From Thioalkalivibrio denitrificans (lineage in GTDB: Bacteria > Pseudomonadota > Gammaproteobacteria > Ectothiorhodospirales > Ectothiorhodospiraceae): 64,000 bases of DNA. Where the stretch lies: the NCBI RefSeq assembly GCF_002000365.1, contig NZ_MVBK01000099.1, positions 1-64,000 on the forward strand, given 5' to 3'. A program made the translations under genes and the position numbers. Below the pieces are notes generated by a model, which was given only the letters and a program-made list of their open reading frames with translations, was not told where the DNA came from and did not search any database. This document shows positions 32,212 to 40,059 of this stretch, in pieces (the stretch's first letter is position 1; the number at the start of each line of letters is the position of its first letter).

Positions 32212-33921
32212 TCACTCCGGCAGGGTGTAGCGGGCCTGGACCAATTCGGTGATCATCTGCCGTGTCTGCGCAGGCGGGAGGTCCGTGCGCTGCTCGACGC
32301 GGTGCGCCTCCTCGGCCAGAAACTCGTCTCTCACCGCGTAACGAAACCACCGCGAGTAGTCGCCGCGGCGCAGGTGAAACAGCCAGGTCTGCTCGTCGAT
32401 GCCCTGCGCGATCTGGCAGAAGATGGCGAGATTCTGCACCTTCAGGTTGTGGCGGCCGTCGGGGCCGCGGAAATAGAAGCTGTGCCAACGCAGGTCGCCC
32501 TCGGCGTACTTGCGGTGATGACGCACGCGCTCAGCGCGCCCGGGCATGGGCCGCATGGCGAAGGGAGGCTGGGCGTCGTCCACAAACCAAGCGACCACCT
32601 GCTCCGGCTCCCGTGTCAGGCCCTCGGGCCATGGGAGCGTTCTGCCCGTGGCCCGGCCGAATCTGGCGAGCGTCTCTTCGGGCGAGGAACCGATGGCGAC
32701 CACGATGTCGATCGGTGCCAGGATCTCCGGCGCAACATGCTCCGGATGCACCGTCACCAACAGTGTCTCACCGAGTCGGTTCGGCAGCGCGGAGCCGGTA
32801 TGCCCCCAGGTGTCGGGGAGCATATGGTGGGCCTCGTCGAGCACCAGCCAGTGCGGCCGTCCGGTTCGTGCCCGCATGGCCTGCAGGTTGGGAATGAGCT
32901 GCCCGAAGAACTCGGGTCGGTCGCCGAGCGGAATGCCCAGGAGGTTGATGCTCAGATTGACTTTCGGGTCCTCGAGGATCGAGAGGATCTCCGTGAGTGA
33001 CGGAGCGCGCCACTGGTTGCCCAGCGCCACCACATCGCCCAGTGTCCCGTAATCGCCCTCCGGGTCGACGATGCACACCTGGAAATCCTTCTCGATTAGC
33101 CGCTCGATGACGCCGGCGGTGAGCGTGGACTTGCCACTGCCCGATGGCCCGGCAACCAGCATGTTGTGGCCGAAAGGCGGAAGATTGACCACCCTCCCGT
33201 CCGCCGCCGTACCGAGCGGGATCAGGTGCTGTTCGAGCCTGTTGTCCAGCCGGCGCAGATCGTTGGCGATCAACTCATCGATCAGTTCGATGACCCCGTT
33301 GCCGTTTTCGGCCGTCGTCTCCAGACTTGCGGAAGCCTTCAGGGACGGCACCGCGTTGGCCACCGCCACAGAGCATTCGCACAACTCCAGAAACGAGTGG
33401 TCATTCTCGGCGTCGCCGATTCCCACCACTTCGTGACGCGAGAGTCCGAGCTTGCGGAGTGCGCGCTCCAGCCCCTTCGCCTTATTGACGCCGGCCGGCA
33501 GAACCATGAGGGCGCCACGGTTGCCGATCACCTGTGCCTCCAGTCCAAGCTCCCAGATGACGTCCTGCACGGTCGCCCGTTGCGCCGCATGGGTTCCCAC
33601 CACCACCTGCCCGATCTCCAGGGGGTTCACGCCGCGCTCCCGCAGACCCTTGAGCAGGAGCTTCGGCGGCGGGTTGGCATAGCGCGCCTCTTCCCGGGTC
33701 GCGGGGTCATAGACGATGGCGCCGTTCTCCGCCACCACCAGATCGAAAAGCCGCGCGCAGGGACAGACCGACAGCAGGTCGTCCACCCGTCGCCCGGTGA
33801 CGAGGATCGCCCGTCGTCCCGACTTTCTCAGGCGTTCGACGGCGCGAACTGTGTCATCCGACACCCGATCATGCGAGGCGAGTGTTCCGTCGTAGTCTGC
33901 CGCCAGTGCAAGGTAACGCAT
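32212..33921 (-). CDS. HAD phosphatase fused to HerA-like ATPase
   Basis: 569 residues. Residues about 1-230 are a HAD-IIB hydrolase: ALAADYDGTLA (nucleophile Asp motif), ILVTGRR, and GIGDAENDHSFLE (motif IV), with an LPAGVNKAKGLERAL lysine. Residues about 255-420 are a HerA/DUF87-type NTPase: LVAGPSGSGKST (Walker A), VCIVDPEGDYG, and WLVLDEAHHMLP (Walker B). The C-terminal about 130 residues are unassigned. No other genes of a HerA system (NurA) lie beside it. It may link sugar-phosphate or nucleotide hydrolysis with an ATPase; the role is unknown. Confidence 0.88.
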   Translation of the reverse strand: MRYLALAADYDGTLASHDRVSDDTVRAVERLRKSGRRAILVTGRRVDDLLSVCPCARLFDLVVAENGAIVYDPATREEARYANPPPKLLLKGLRERGVNPLEIGQVVVGTHAAQRATVQDVIWELGLEAQVIGNRGALMVLPAGVNKAKGLERALRKLGLSRHEVVGIGDAENDHSFLELCECSVAVANAVPSLKASASLETTAENGNGVIELIDELIANDLRRLDNRLEQHLIPLGTAADGRVVNLPPFGHNMLVAGPSGSGKSTLTAGVIERLIEKDFQVCIVDPEGDYGTLGDVVALGNQWRAPSLTEILSILEDPKVNLSINLLGIPLGDRPEFFGQLIPNLQAMRARTGRPHWLVLDEAHHMLPDTWGHTGSALPNRLGETLLVTVHPEHVAPEILAPIDIVVAIGSSPEETLARFGRATGRTLPWPEGLTREPEQVVAWFVDDAQPPFAMRPMPGRAERVRHHRKYAEGDLRWHSFYFRGPDGRHNLKVQNLAIFCQIAQGIDEQTWLFHLRRGDYSRWFRYAVRDEFLAEEAHRVEQRTDLPPAQTRQMITELVQARYTLPE

Positions 33922-33988
33922 ATGCTCAACCGGTCACCGGTTGTCGGTTACATTTGGGAACTGCTCCGGGTACTTGATGATTGCGTCC

Positions 33989-34150
33989 ATGAGATCCACA
34001 TCGATATCGAGCCTACTTGAGGACAGCCAACCCCTCAACCGCTACGCGGCGGAGGATTACCTGGAGGCTTGGCTGGCCTTGACCGAGCCGGAGGGATGGA
34101 ACGATGAAGACTTGGAGCGGCTCCGGGCCCTGTTCTCGGACAGAGGATGA
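33989..34150 (+). CDS. small acidic protein
   Basis: A 53-residue ORF (MRSTSISSLLED...). The last 40 codons use GC-rich third positions like the neighbouring genes, and the peptide (NRYAAEDYLEAWLALTE, NDEDLERLRALFSD) is helical and acidic, so it may be real. It is divergent from the HAD-HerA gene. No family recognised. Confidence 0.45.
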   Translation: MRSTSISSLLEDSQPLNRYAAEDYLEAWLALTEPEGWNDEDLERLRALFSDRG

Positions 34151-34592
34151 GCCCTGAGAGCGCTGCCCCAACGGCCATCCATCGACTGAATACGTGGGTG
34201 TGTCCATGATCTCCAGAATGCCTGTTTGGGGGCGAAAACGGCAGATCTAAGGCCAGATCAACCGCGATTTCGAGGCTCATTGTATGGCGATAGCGATTCA
34301 CTGGTTGTGGCCTTCATAGGCGCTGTCAGAGTAAGCAAAGCTGACAGGACGATGAAGCTGGAAAGGTGTTTCACGACATGATCGCTCCAGTTGATGGTCG
34401 TGTTGATGTGCCCTGTCGAGGCACTGCGGAAGTACCCTCATGGGTCTACTTATTGTTGTGTGCATGCAGCCGTTAGGCGGGGTCTGGCAACCGACCCCAG
34501 TGATCAAGACACTCGCGCAATCTCGCCATACGCTCATCGAGCACCGCTTCAAGCAATTCCAAAGGAAGAGGCAATAATTCAGCGGGTGATGC
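34151..34592. other. intergenic with one possible short ORF
   Basis: On the minus strand, just after the repressor gene, about 34 codons starting at a TTG near 34576 read PLPLELLEAVLDERMARLRECLDHW and end in TAA near 34475. The peptide looks helical. There is no other evidence that it is a gene. The rest shows nothing. Confidence 0.35.
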
Positions 34593-35339
34593 TCAGACGC
34601 GTCGGACGACCCACACAACACGTCCGACCACGCGCAGCTGCGCGGCCTCCTGGTCCGTGATGTGCTGTTCCACGTACTGAGGGTTGTCACTGCGCACCCA
34701 CAGTCCTCCCTTCCAGTCGACCTGCAGACGCTTGGCGACCACGTGGTCATCGAGCTGAATGACATAGATCGCATCTTCGGTCACACCACGCTCACGCGTA
34801 TCCACCAGAAGCAGGTCGCCGTCCGCCACGGTCGGTTCCATGGAATCGCCGCGGGCGCCCACCAGAACCAAACCGTCGGGTTGCAGGCTCTCACGCATGA
34901 GCCAGTCACGGTGGAAAGCCAGGAGCTCGATGCCCTCCCCCTGGTCCACGTCGGCCTCATCATTGGCGTCAGGCTGGATCTCATAACGGGGCACCAGCTC
35001 GAAGTCTCCGAACGCTGCGGGATGCAGCGAACGCACACACGGAGATGCGCCGGTCCGCACGCTGTCGCGCATGGGAAGCTCGCCCGTGGCCAGCCACCCC
35101 ACGCGAACGCCGGCGGCCCCGGCAATCATAATCAGCTTCTCCAGCCCGGGCAGCGATCCCTCCAGGTACTTGCGTACCAGGCTGTCGCTCATGCCACACT
35201 CTTGCGCGAATCGAAAAACAGGCTGATCGCCGATTGCCATGCGCAATCTTCGGGCAAAGGCTGTTCCGACGCTCTCTTGTTCGGCAACTTCGTCAGAGTG
35301 CGAACTCTCGAGTCGCTGCGCCGCTTGTACCTTGCTCAT
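34593..35339 (-). CDS. XRE HTH / S24-peptidase repressor (phage CI-like)
   Basis: 248 residues from MSKVQAAQRLESS. An N-terminal HTH (about 35-85: FARRLRMAIGDQPVFRFAQECGMSDSLVRKYLEGSLPGLEKL) is joined to a LexA/S24 domain: VGARGDSMEPTVADGDLLLVD with the catalytic Ser, and VIQLDDHVVAKRLQVDWKG with the Lys. It fits a prophage repressor cleaved during the SOS response. No phage structural genes are nearby, so it is probably a remnant or a resident regulator. Confidence 0.92.
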   Translation of the reverse strand: MSKVQAAQRLESSHSDEVAEQESVGTAFARRLRMAIGDQPVFRFAQECGMSDSLVRKYLEGSLPGLEKLIMIAGAAGVRVGWLATGELPMRDSVRTGASPCVRSLHPAAFGDFELVPRYEIQPDANDEADVDQGEGIELLAFHRDWLMRESLQPDGLVLVGARGDSMEPTVADGDLLLVDTRERGVTEDAIYVIQLDDHVVAKRLQVDWKGGLWVRSDNPQYVEQHITDQEAAQLRVVGRVVWVVRRV

Positions 35340-35963
35340 AGAACACCACCCCAAGGCCTGTACGCACCGCGAAAGGTGCAATCGACCAAATGGACAAATC
35401 GACTTGCGACCGATGACCGTATCGGCCCGGCCAAGCCGCCCACTCAACACACTCCCACCGTTCCACGTCTGGCAGGCTGTCGAAAAACAGCCTGCTGGTG
35501 CGAGGCGTGGATGCCTCGCTCGCGATTCACACACGCAAGTGTGTGAATCGTCTTTGCCGAACTCCTCTATCGCAGGCTCCGACAGGCTCCGATGAACCGC
35601 CAAGTGCAAAACTGTTCGCGGCGTCCGTCTCCTTGCGGCTGCGACGGACTGCTCTGAACTGTCGGGATCCGAAAACCAAAAAGCGGGTCGTGCCGTTTAA
35701 ACACCAACCAGGGTGCGCATACCCTCATCCACATGGCGTAGCGCTCATTCTTTAGTTTCGCCTTAACAATCCGTGTTGCTATCGATTATGGCCTCCCCGC
35801 ATATTTCTCTCAAGCTGCACGCGCTTTTTCATACACACGCCACGCTCGAGTGGCCTTCGGCGCACGGCTCGGATATGCTTGTAAACAGAGTTTCAACGCA
35901 CCTGTGGCGCGCAAGCCAAAACTGTCATGCGCGATGCCTACACTAGGGGATAACGTCCGAACC
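35340..35963. other. intergenic, contains the triple-hairpin repeat
   Basis: No protein was recognised. The hairpin cluster at 35472-35550 is the only clear structure. The stretch forms the shared upstream region of the repressor (minus) and a small membrane protein (plus). Confidence 0.55.
35472..35550. repeat. cluster of three perfect hairpins
   Basis: Hairpin 1: GCAGGCTG (35472-35479) with CAGCCTGC (35488-35495). Hairpin 2: GCGAGGC (35500-35506) with GCCTCGC (35513-35519). Hairpin 3: CGATTCACACAC (35523-35534), loop GCAA, GTGTGTGAATCG (35539-35550), a perfect 12-bp stem with a GNRA loop. The order and closeness suggest a mobile structured repeat or a small RNA. Confidence 0.6.
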
Positions 35964-36146
35964 ATGTGGATTTATGTCATCGTAACCGGTGCTATTGCGT
36001 GGCACGGTCTTACTTACCGCGACAAGAACGGCGACCGCCCGGCGGTCCACCTGCTGTTTGGCTGCATTGCGCTGATGTTCTGTCTGCGTTTTCTGCTGGT
36101 GGACATCATGGGCCTGCCCATCCCGGGGGTTCCTATCTCCCACTGA
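35964..36146 (+). CDS. small two-helix membrane protein
   Basis: 60 residues from MWIYVIVTGAIAWHGL; frames upstream are open to 35850. Two hydrophobic segments (1-14 and about 29-48: HLLFGCIALMFCLRFLLVD). The middle YRDKNGDRPA is polar and would face the cytoplasm or periplasm. Codon use fits the host. No function assigned. Confidence 0.55.
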   Translation: MWIYVIVTGAIAWHGLTYRDKNGDRPAVHLLFGCIALMFCLRFLLVDIMGLPIPGVPISH

Positions 36147-36226
36147 TCGCGCACGCACCGGATGCAGTGTGCGGCCGCGGCTGCACCCGGCATCATTGAC
36201 CCGTGGCCACATCGACGGGCCGCCCA

Positions 36227-36808
36227 TCAACGGCGGCGATAAGGCCTCTGGGCAGCGTCCTCCTCCGGCATGCTCAACTGCCGTTCCTCCTCGGGTAGGG
36301 CCAGCTGCGCGCGAAGATAGTCCGCGCGGTCCCGAATCGTCGGTGGGCCCGCTGCATCCATGTGCAGCAGACGGGTGATCCAGCCCGGTCCATCGGCCAC
36401 TGAAGCGTCCAGGTACAGGGCATACTCGTAGTCCTCAAGCGCTCGCCGGTGCTCGCCCATGCGATCGAAGGCAATCCCCCGGTTTGCATAGGTGCCGGCA
36501 AACTCCGGCGCTCGGGCAATAGCGAGGTCGAAGTGCCTCAGGGACTCCTCGGGGCGACCCTGCTGCAGCAGGGTGCGGGCCTTGCCGCGTATGGCCTCCA
36601 CGCGATCGGGGTCCGCCCTGAGAACCTCACGGTACTCGTCGAGCGCCCGGTCATAGCGACCGTCGGCAAACGCGCGTTCCGCCGCCAGCAACGCCACATC
36701 ACCCGGCGCCGGATCCGAGCGCAGGGCATCAAAGATGATCCAGCCGATGGAAAGTACCAGGGCGGCGATAGCCACCCGGGTCAGGATTCTATAGCTTGCG
36801 TCATCCAT
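36227..36808 (-). CDS. membrane-anchored TPR protein
   Basis: 193 residues: one N-terminal transmembrane helix (about 12-29: VAIAALVLSIGWIIFDAL) and then three TPR units (AERAFADGRYDRALDEYREVLRADP, KARTLLQQGRPEESLRHFDLAIARAP, NRGIAFDRMGEHRRALEDYEYALYLD). TPRs bind partner proteins. It overlaps the small membrane protein start by 8 nt and lies downstream of the symporter, so it is probably an accessory factor of the transport operon. Confidence 0.88.
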   Translation of the reverse strand: MDDASYRILTRVAIAALVLSIGWIIFDALRSDPAPGDVALLAAERAFADGRYDRALDEYREVLRADPDRVEAIRGKARTLLQQGRPEESLRHFDLAIARAPEFAGTYANRGIAFDRMGEHRRALEDYEYALYLDASVADGPGWITRLLHMDAAGPPTIRDRADYLRAQLALPEEERQLSMPEEDAAQRPYRRR

Positions 36809-37046
36809 AGTCGGGGATACCTACGATGTTCGCACTGAAGAAGAAGGAAAAAACCAGGCAGACAAAGGTCGCGAGCACCCACGCCCTTCGCCGCTGGCCG
36901 GCGAGTTCCTCGTCCGACAGCGTCCTTTGCAGTCGGACCTGCAGGCGCCGCACGCTGAAGTTGAAGATCAACTGACGGACAGGTAAGGACAGGAGGATCG
37001 CAAACACGACCACATACAAGGCAAAACCCCAGGTTGTCACTGCCAC
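36801..37046 (-). CDS. small two-helix membrane protein, symporter-linked
   Basis: 81 residues: helix 1 about 6-24 (GFALYVVVFAILLSLPV), a charged loop with RLQRTLSDEELAGQRRR, and helix 2 about 55-74 (WVLATFVCLVFSFFFSANIVG). It lies 73 nt after the symporter and overlaps the TPR gene. DUF4212 small subunits occur beside such symporters, but this protein does not match that family. It is probably a partner of the symporter or the TPR protein. Confidence 0.7.
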   Translation of the reverse strand: MAVTTWGFALYVVVFAILLSLPVRQLIFNFSVRRLQVRLQRTLSDEELAGQRRRAWVLATFVCLVFSFFFSANIVGIPDYG

Positions 37047-37119
37047 ACTCCGTTAGTCACCAACGAAAGAAGGCGACGGGCAGGGAAAACCCGGCCCGCC
37101 GCCCTCGTCTTGCCCGGGC

Positions 37120-39303
37120 TCAGGTTGTTGCCTTCAAGCCATCGCCCAGCTGAACATCACCGCCCTTCTGCGGGGTGGACGCATCCTCATCGTAGAGGAT
37201 CTCGATCTCCCGCTTCGGAACGGTACTCATCTCCATCTTGTAACACAGGAACCAGAGCATTCCGACGCCGAACAGCCAGCAGACGATCTGGTAAACGTAG
37301 ATGGACGGGAACCCGAACACCCACCAGGTGGCCGGGTTGTTTGGGTCGCCGAACAGGTAGGTACCGATGATGTTGCCTGGTCCGATCGCGAAGATGTAGT
37401 AGATCGCCACGATGCCCCAGGCCACCGGAATCAGGCGGCGCTTGTCCTCGGGCAGACCCGCATGCTCACGCAGCCAACTGTGGAAACCCATGCGATGCTG
37501 CGTCTCCCTGGCATCCTGGGTCACCGCCGAGACGGCGATCGCGGTCAGCATGTTGAGCATAATGCCCCACCCGCCGGAATGGATCGTCAGCGGCCAGCGA
37601 CCCCAGGGCACGTCGATGCCAAGGGCGGCGACCACCGCAAGGCCCAGGTTCTCGGTCATGAGCACGGCGACGATGCCGACGATGAGGCCGGCCACCACAC
37701 CCTGACGCGTGAGCCAGGGCCAGTAGCACACCGCGATGAGCGGCACCCACATCTGCAGCCCCAGGGCGACCGCCATGCCCCCGAGCAGCACCAGTGCATC
37801 GGTCGTGAATGTCGCCACGGTCAATGCCGCCAGCACAAGGAGCGTCACGACACCCCTTCCCACCTGCTTCTGCATGTTGTGGCTGACATTGGGGTTGATG
37901 AAACGACGCAGCACGTCACGGGTGTAGATGCCGCTGGTGGTGGACATGTAGGCCGCACCCGTCGACTGGAAGGCGCCCAGTGCGCAGACAGCGAGCAGAC
38001 CCACGAACCATGGCGCGACCGCCTCCAGCAGGCCCATCAACTGCGGCACCAGACCGGAGTCACCGCCACCTTCGCGGCGCAGGTCCACCCAGCCGGCCAC
38101 TTCGCGCGGATCCTGCCCGGCGCGAACCGCCGCGAGACCCTGGTCAATGCGCGCGGCGACCTCGTCGCGGCTCAGCTCCGGGTTTTGCGTGGCGATCAGG
38201 CCACGCTGGAGCACTACGTCGTCGGGGCTGGCGTACAAGTCCCGGTACTGGCCGAGGGTCTCCTCATACTCCGGGTTGTAGATGTCGCGCACCAGGTCCG
38301 TGTTGGCGCCGAGGCCGTGTCCGGCCATGGCCTGCACGGCCAGCAGCACAACGATCACCGCACCGGAGATCAGGCCGGAAGCCCAGGTCTGCTGCGGCGC
38401 GAACGGACGCGGATCCTTGTTGGAGAACGCCCACATGGTGAACGAAGGCGAGGCCATGATGCCGGCCATACTCATCATGTAGCTGAGCACCATCACCGAG
38501 GTCCAGGCGCCGCCCTGGGCATCCCCCACCCCGCTGACCCACTGGATCACGCCGGGCGTTGCCACATAACCGCTGTGCCCGGCCGGCGTCAGACCCGGGC
38601 GACCCGCGCTCTCTCCGCCGGTGACCAGGTCCCACTGACTGGCCGCCGCGATGCTGCGCGCCAGGTCTCCGATGGAGCCCATATAGGAGATGGCAATAAA
38701 GCTGATGGCGGTCATGCCGAACAGAAGCAGCACGCACTGCAGGGCGTCCACGTAGGCCACGGCACGAAGTCCGCCAGAGGCCACATAGAACAGCACGATG
38801 GCGGAGAGGGCCCACATCCCGAAGGTCACGCCGAGGGCGCCATCGGTGAGCACGTTGAAGAGGAAGCCGGACGCACGCAGCTGAATGCCCAGGTAGGGCA
38901 CCGCAAAGATGGTGGCCACGATGACCACCAGCCACACCATTGTGTTGCTTTGGAAGTAGCTGTGATACATCTCGCCGGGCGTCACGAAGCCCCACCGCCG
39001 GCCGAGCATCCACTGACGCTTCAGGAACAGCATGCCGGAGATGGGGATGCCGATCGCGTACAGTCCGATGTACCCGTACTGCATGCCCGTGTGATACAGA
39101 AGGCCCGGATGACCGACGAACGTCCACCCCGACCAGGACGTCGCCGTCGCCGCAAGGATGAACACCCACATGGGAACCGACCGACCGGATATGAAGTAGT
39201 CACTGGCGGTCTTGGTGGCCAGGGCACCCTTGATGCCCCAGAAGATACAGTATCCCCAGTACAGGCCTACAAATACGAAGAGCCATATGGCTTTGGCGTC
39301 CAT
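37120..39303 (-). CDS. sodium:solute symporter (SSS family)
   Basis: 727 residues with more than 12 hydrophobic segments. It shows the SSS pattern of the ActP/PutP type: SDYFISGRSVPMWVFILAATATSWSGWTFVGHPG in helix 1-2, and the GLRAVAYVDALQCVLLLFG block. There is a loop of about 90 residues in the middle (NPEYEETLGQYRDLYASPDD...) and a hydrophilic tail. Its neighbours are two cNMP/CBS/DUF294 proteins and an exonuclease-fusion sensor, as found beside acetate-type symporters in pseudomonads. Likely substrate is a short-chain carboxylate, by context only. Confidence 0.93.
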   Translation of the reverse strand: MDAKAIWLFVFVGLYWGYCIFWGIKGALATKTASDYFISGRSVPMWVFILAATATSWSGWTFVGHPGLLYHTGMQYGYIGLYAIGIPISGMLFLKRQWMLGRRWGFVTPGEMYHSYFQSNTMVWLVVIVATIFAVPYLGIQLRASGFLFNVLTDGALGVTFGMWALSAIVLFYVASGGLRAVAYVDALQCVLLLFGMTAISFIAISYMGSIGDLARSIAAASQWDLVTGGESAGRPGLTPAGHSGYVATPGVIQWVSGVGDAQGGAWTSVMVLSYMMSMAGIMASPSFTMWAFSNKDPRPFAPQQTWASGLISGAVIVVLLAVQAMAGHGLGANTDLVRDIYNPEYEETLGQYRDLYASPDDVVLQRGLIATQNPELSRDEVAARIDQGLAAVRAGQDPREVAGWVDLRREGGGDSGLVPQLMGLLEAVAPWFVGLLAVCALGAFQSTGAAYMSTTSGIYTRDVLRRFINPNVSHNMQKQVGRGVVTLLVLAALTVATFTTDALVLLGGMAVALGLQMWVPLIAVCYWPWLTRQGVVAGLIVGIVAVLMTENLGLAVVAALGIDVPWGRWPLTIHSGGWGIMLNMLTAIAVSAVTQDARETQHRMGFHSWLREHAGLPEDKRRLIPVAWGIVAIYYIFAIGPGNIIGTYLFGDPNNPATWWVFGFPSIYVYQIVCWLFGVGMLWFLCYKMEMSTVPKREIEILYDEDASTPQKGGDVQLGDGLKATT

Positions 39304-39552
39304 CAGGTCTCCTCCTCCGTTCCTTTATGAATGTAAAAGGTATGTTTGTTTTAGTTAGATAAACACGGACAAAAAAATAGACGGGCCCGCTCAACGAAAT
39401 GAACATCCACAATGGAAGCTGGTGCTTCTCATGAAGCGCTGGCGAGTCCGTCCTGGCGCCTGAGTCTAGTCGAGCCTGTTTTGCCTGCCAACCACTCGAA
39501 AGCGCCGGCCAAATTCCACTTTTTTACAAGACAATCAGCATTTTTTGACATC

Positions 39553-39747
39553 TCACGCAATGCGTTCCCGGGAATACGCGGCGAGACAGGAGATCGGCAC
39601 GCTTATTTGACGAACTCCGCCCTTTTTGTGGAAGAGGAACACCTCTTTTTGCAGGATTAGGGGAACTTTCTTGTCAAAATCGTGTGGAGAAAATTTTTCT
39701 TTTTTTTTAATTCTTTGATCCTCTTTCTGATCACACTTTTTTGCCAT
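39553..39747 (-). CDS. possible AT-rich, lysine-rich small protein
   Basis: 64 residues from MAKKCDQKEDQRIKKKEKF, with a weak AGG upstream. The region (39.5-39.95 kb) is far richer in A/T than its surroundings. The peptide is basic (about 14 lysines). If real it is foreign or unusual; if not, the frame is just an accident of A/T runs. No family recognised. Confidence 0.35.
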   Translation of the reverse strand: MAKKCDQKEDQRIKKKEKFSPHDFDKKVPLILQKEVFLFHKKGGVRQISVPISCLAAYSRERIA

Positions 39748-40059
39748 AGAAGTCTTACCTTTTTTATCTTTCAAGCTCTTTTTATGCGCTAAAACAAGGA
39801 CCCTTCCGAAGCACCCATCGTCACAGGGGAAAGTCAGCATCGTTTTGTTTCATTGAGTCGCACTTTTGTCTTGCTGCAAGGGAAACTATTTTCCCCTGTG
39901 AAAAGCCAATTTATTTATCGAAGTGTTTTGCGATAGGTCGCGCCTTCCGGGTACGATGCCGACATGCGCGTCATGCGCCCTCAGTCGACGCGTCTGGGGC
40001 AGGACCGACGCGCCGGCGCACTGATCACCCGGGCGATCGCGCCCGGACTGGAAGGCGGC
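39748..40059. other. AT-rich intergenic, symporter / cNMP-NTase promoter region
   Basis: A/T-rich leader of the plus-strand gene at 40060 and of the minus-strand symporter. A frame continues upstream from 40060 to an ATG at 39964, but that ATG lacks an SD. Runs of T at 39665-39730 lie just left of it. Confidence 0.5.

Noticed and set aside
36801-37046. DUF4212 small subunit next to the symporter
   Set aside because: The position fits but the sequence pattern does not; only a two-helix membrane protein can be supported.
37462-39330. 622-codon open frame antisense to the symporter
   Set aside because: Histidine/arginine-rich shadow translation; the symporter on the minus strand has clear SSS motifs.
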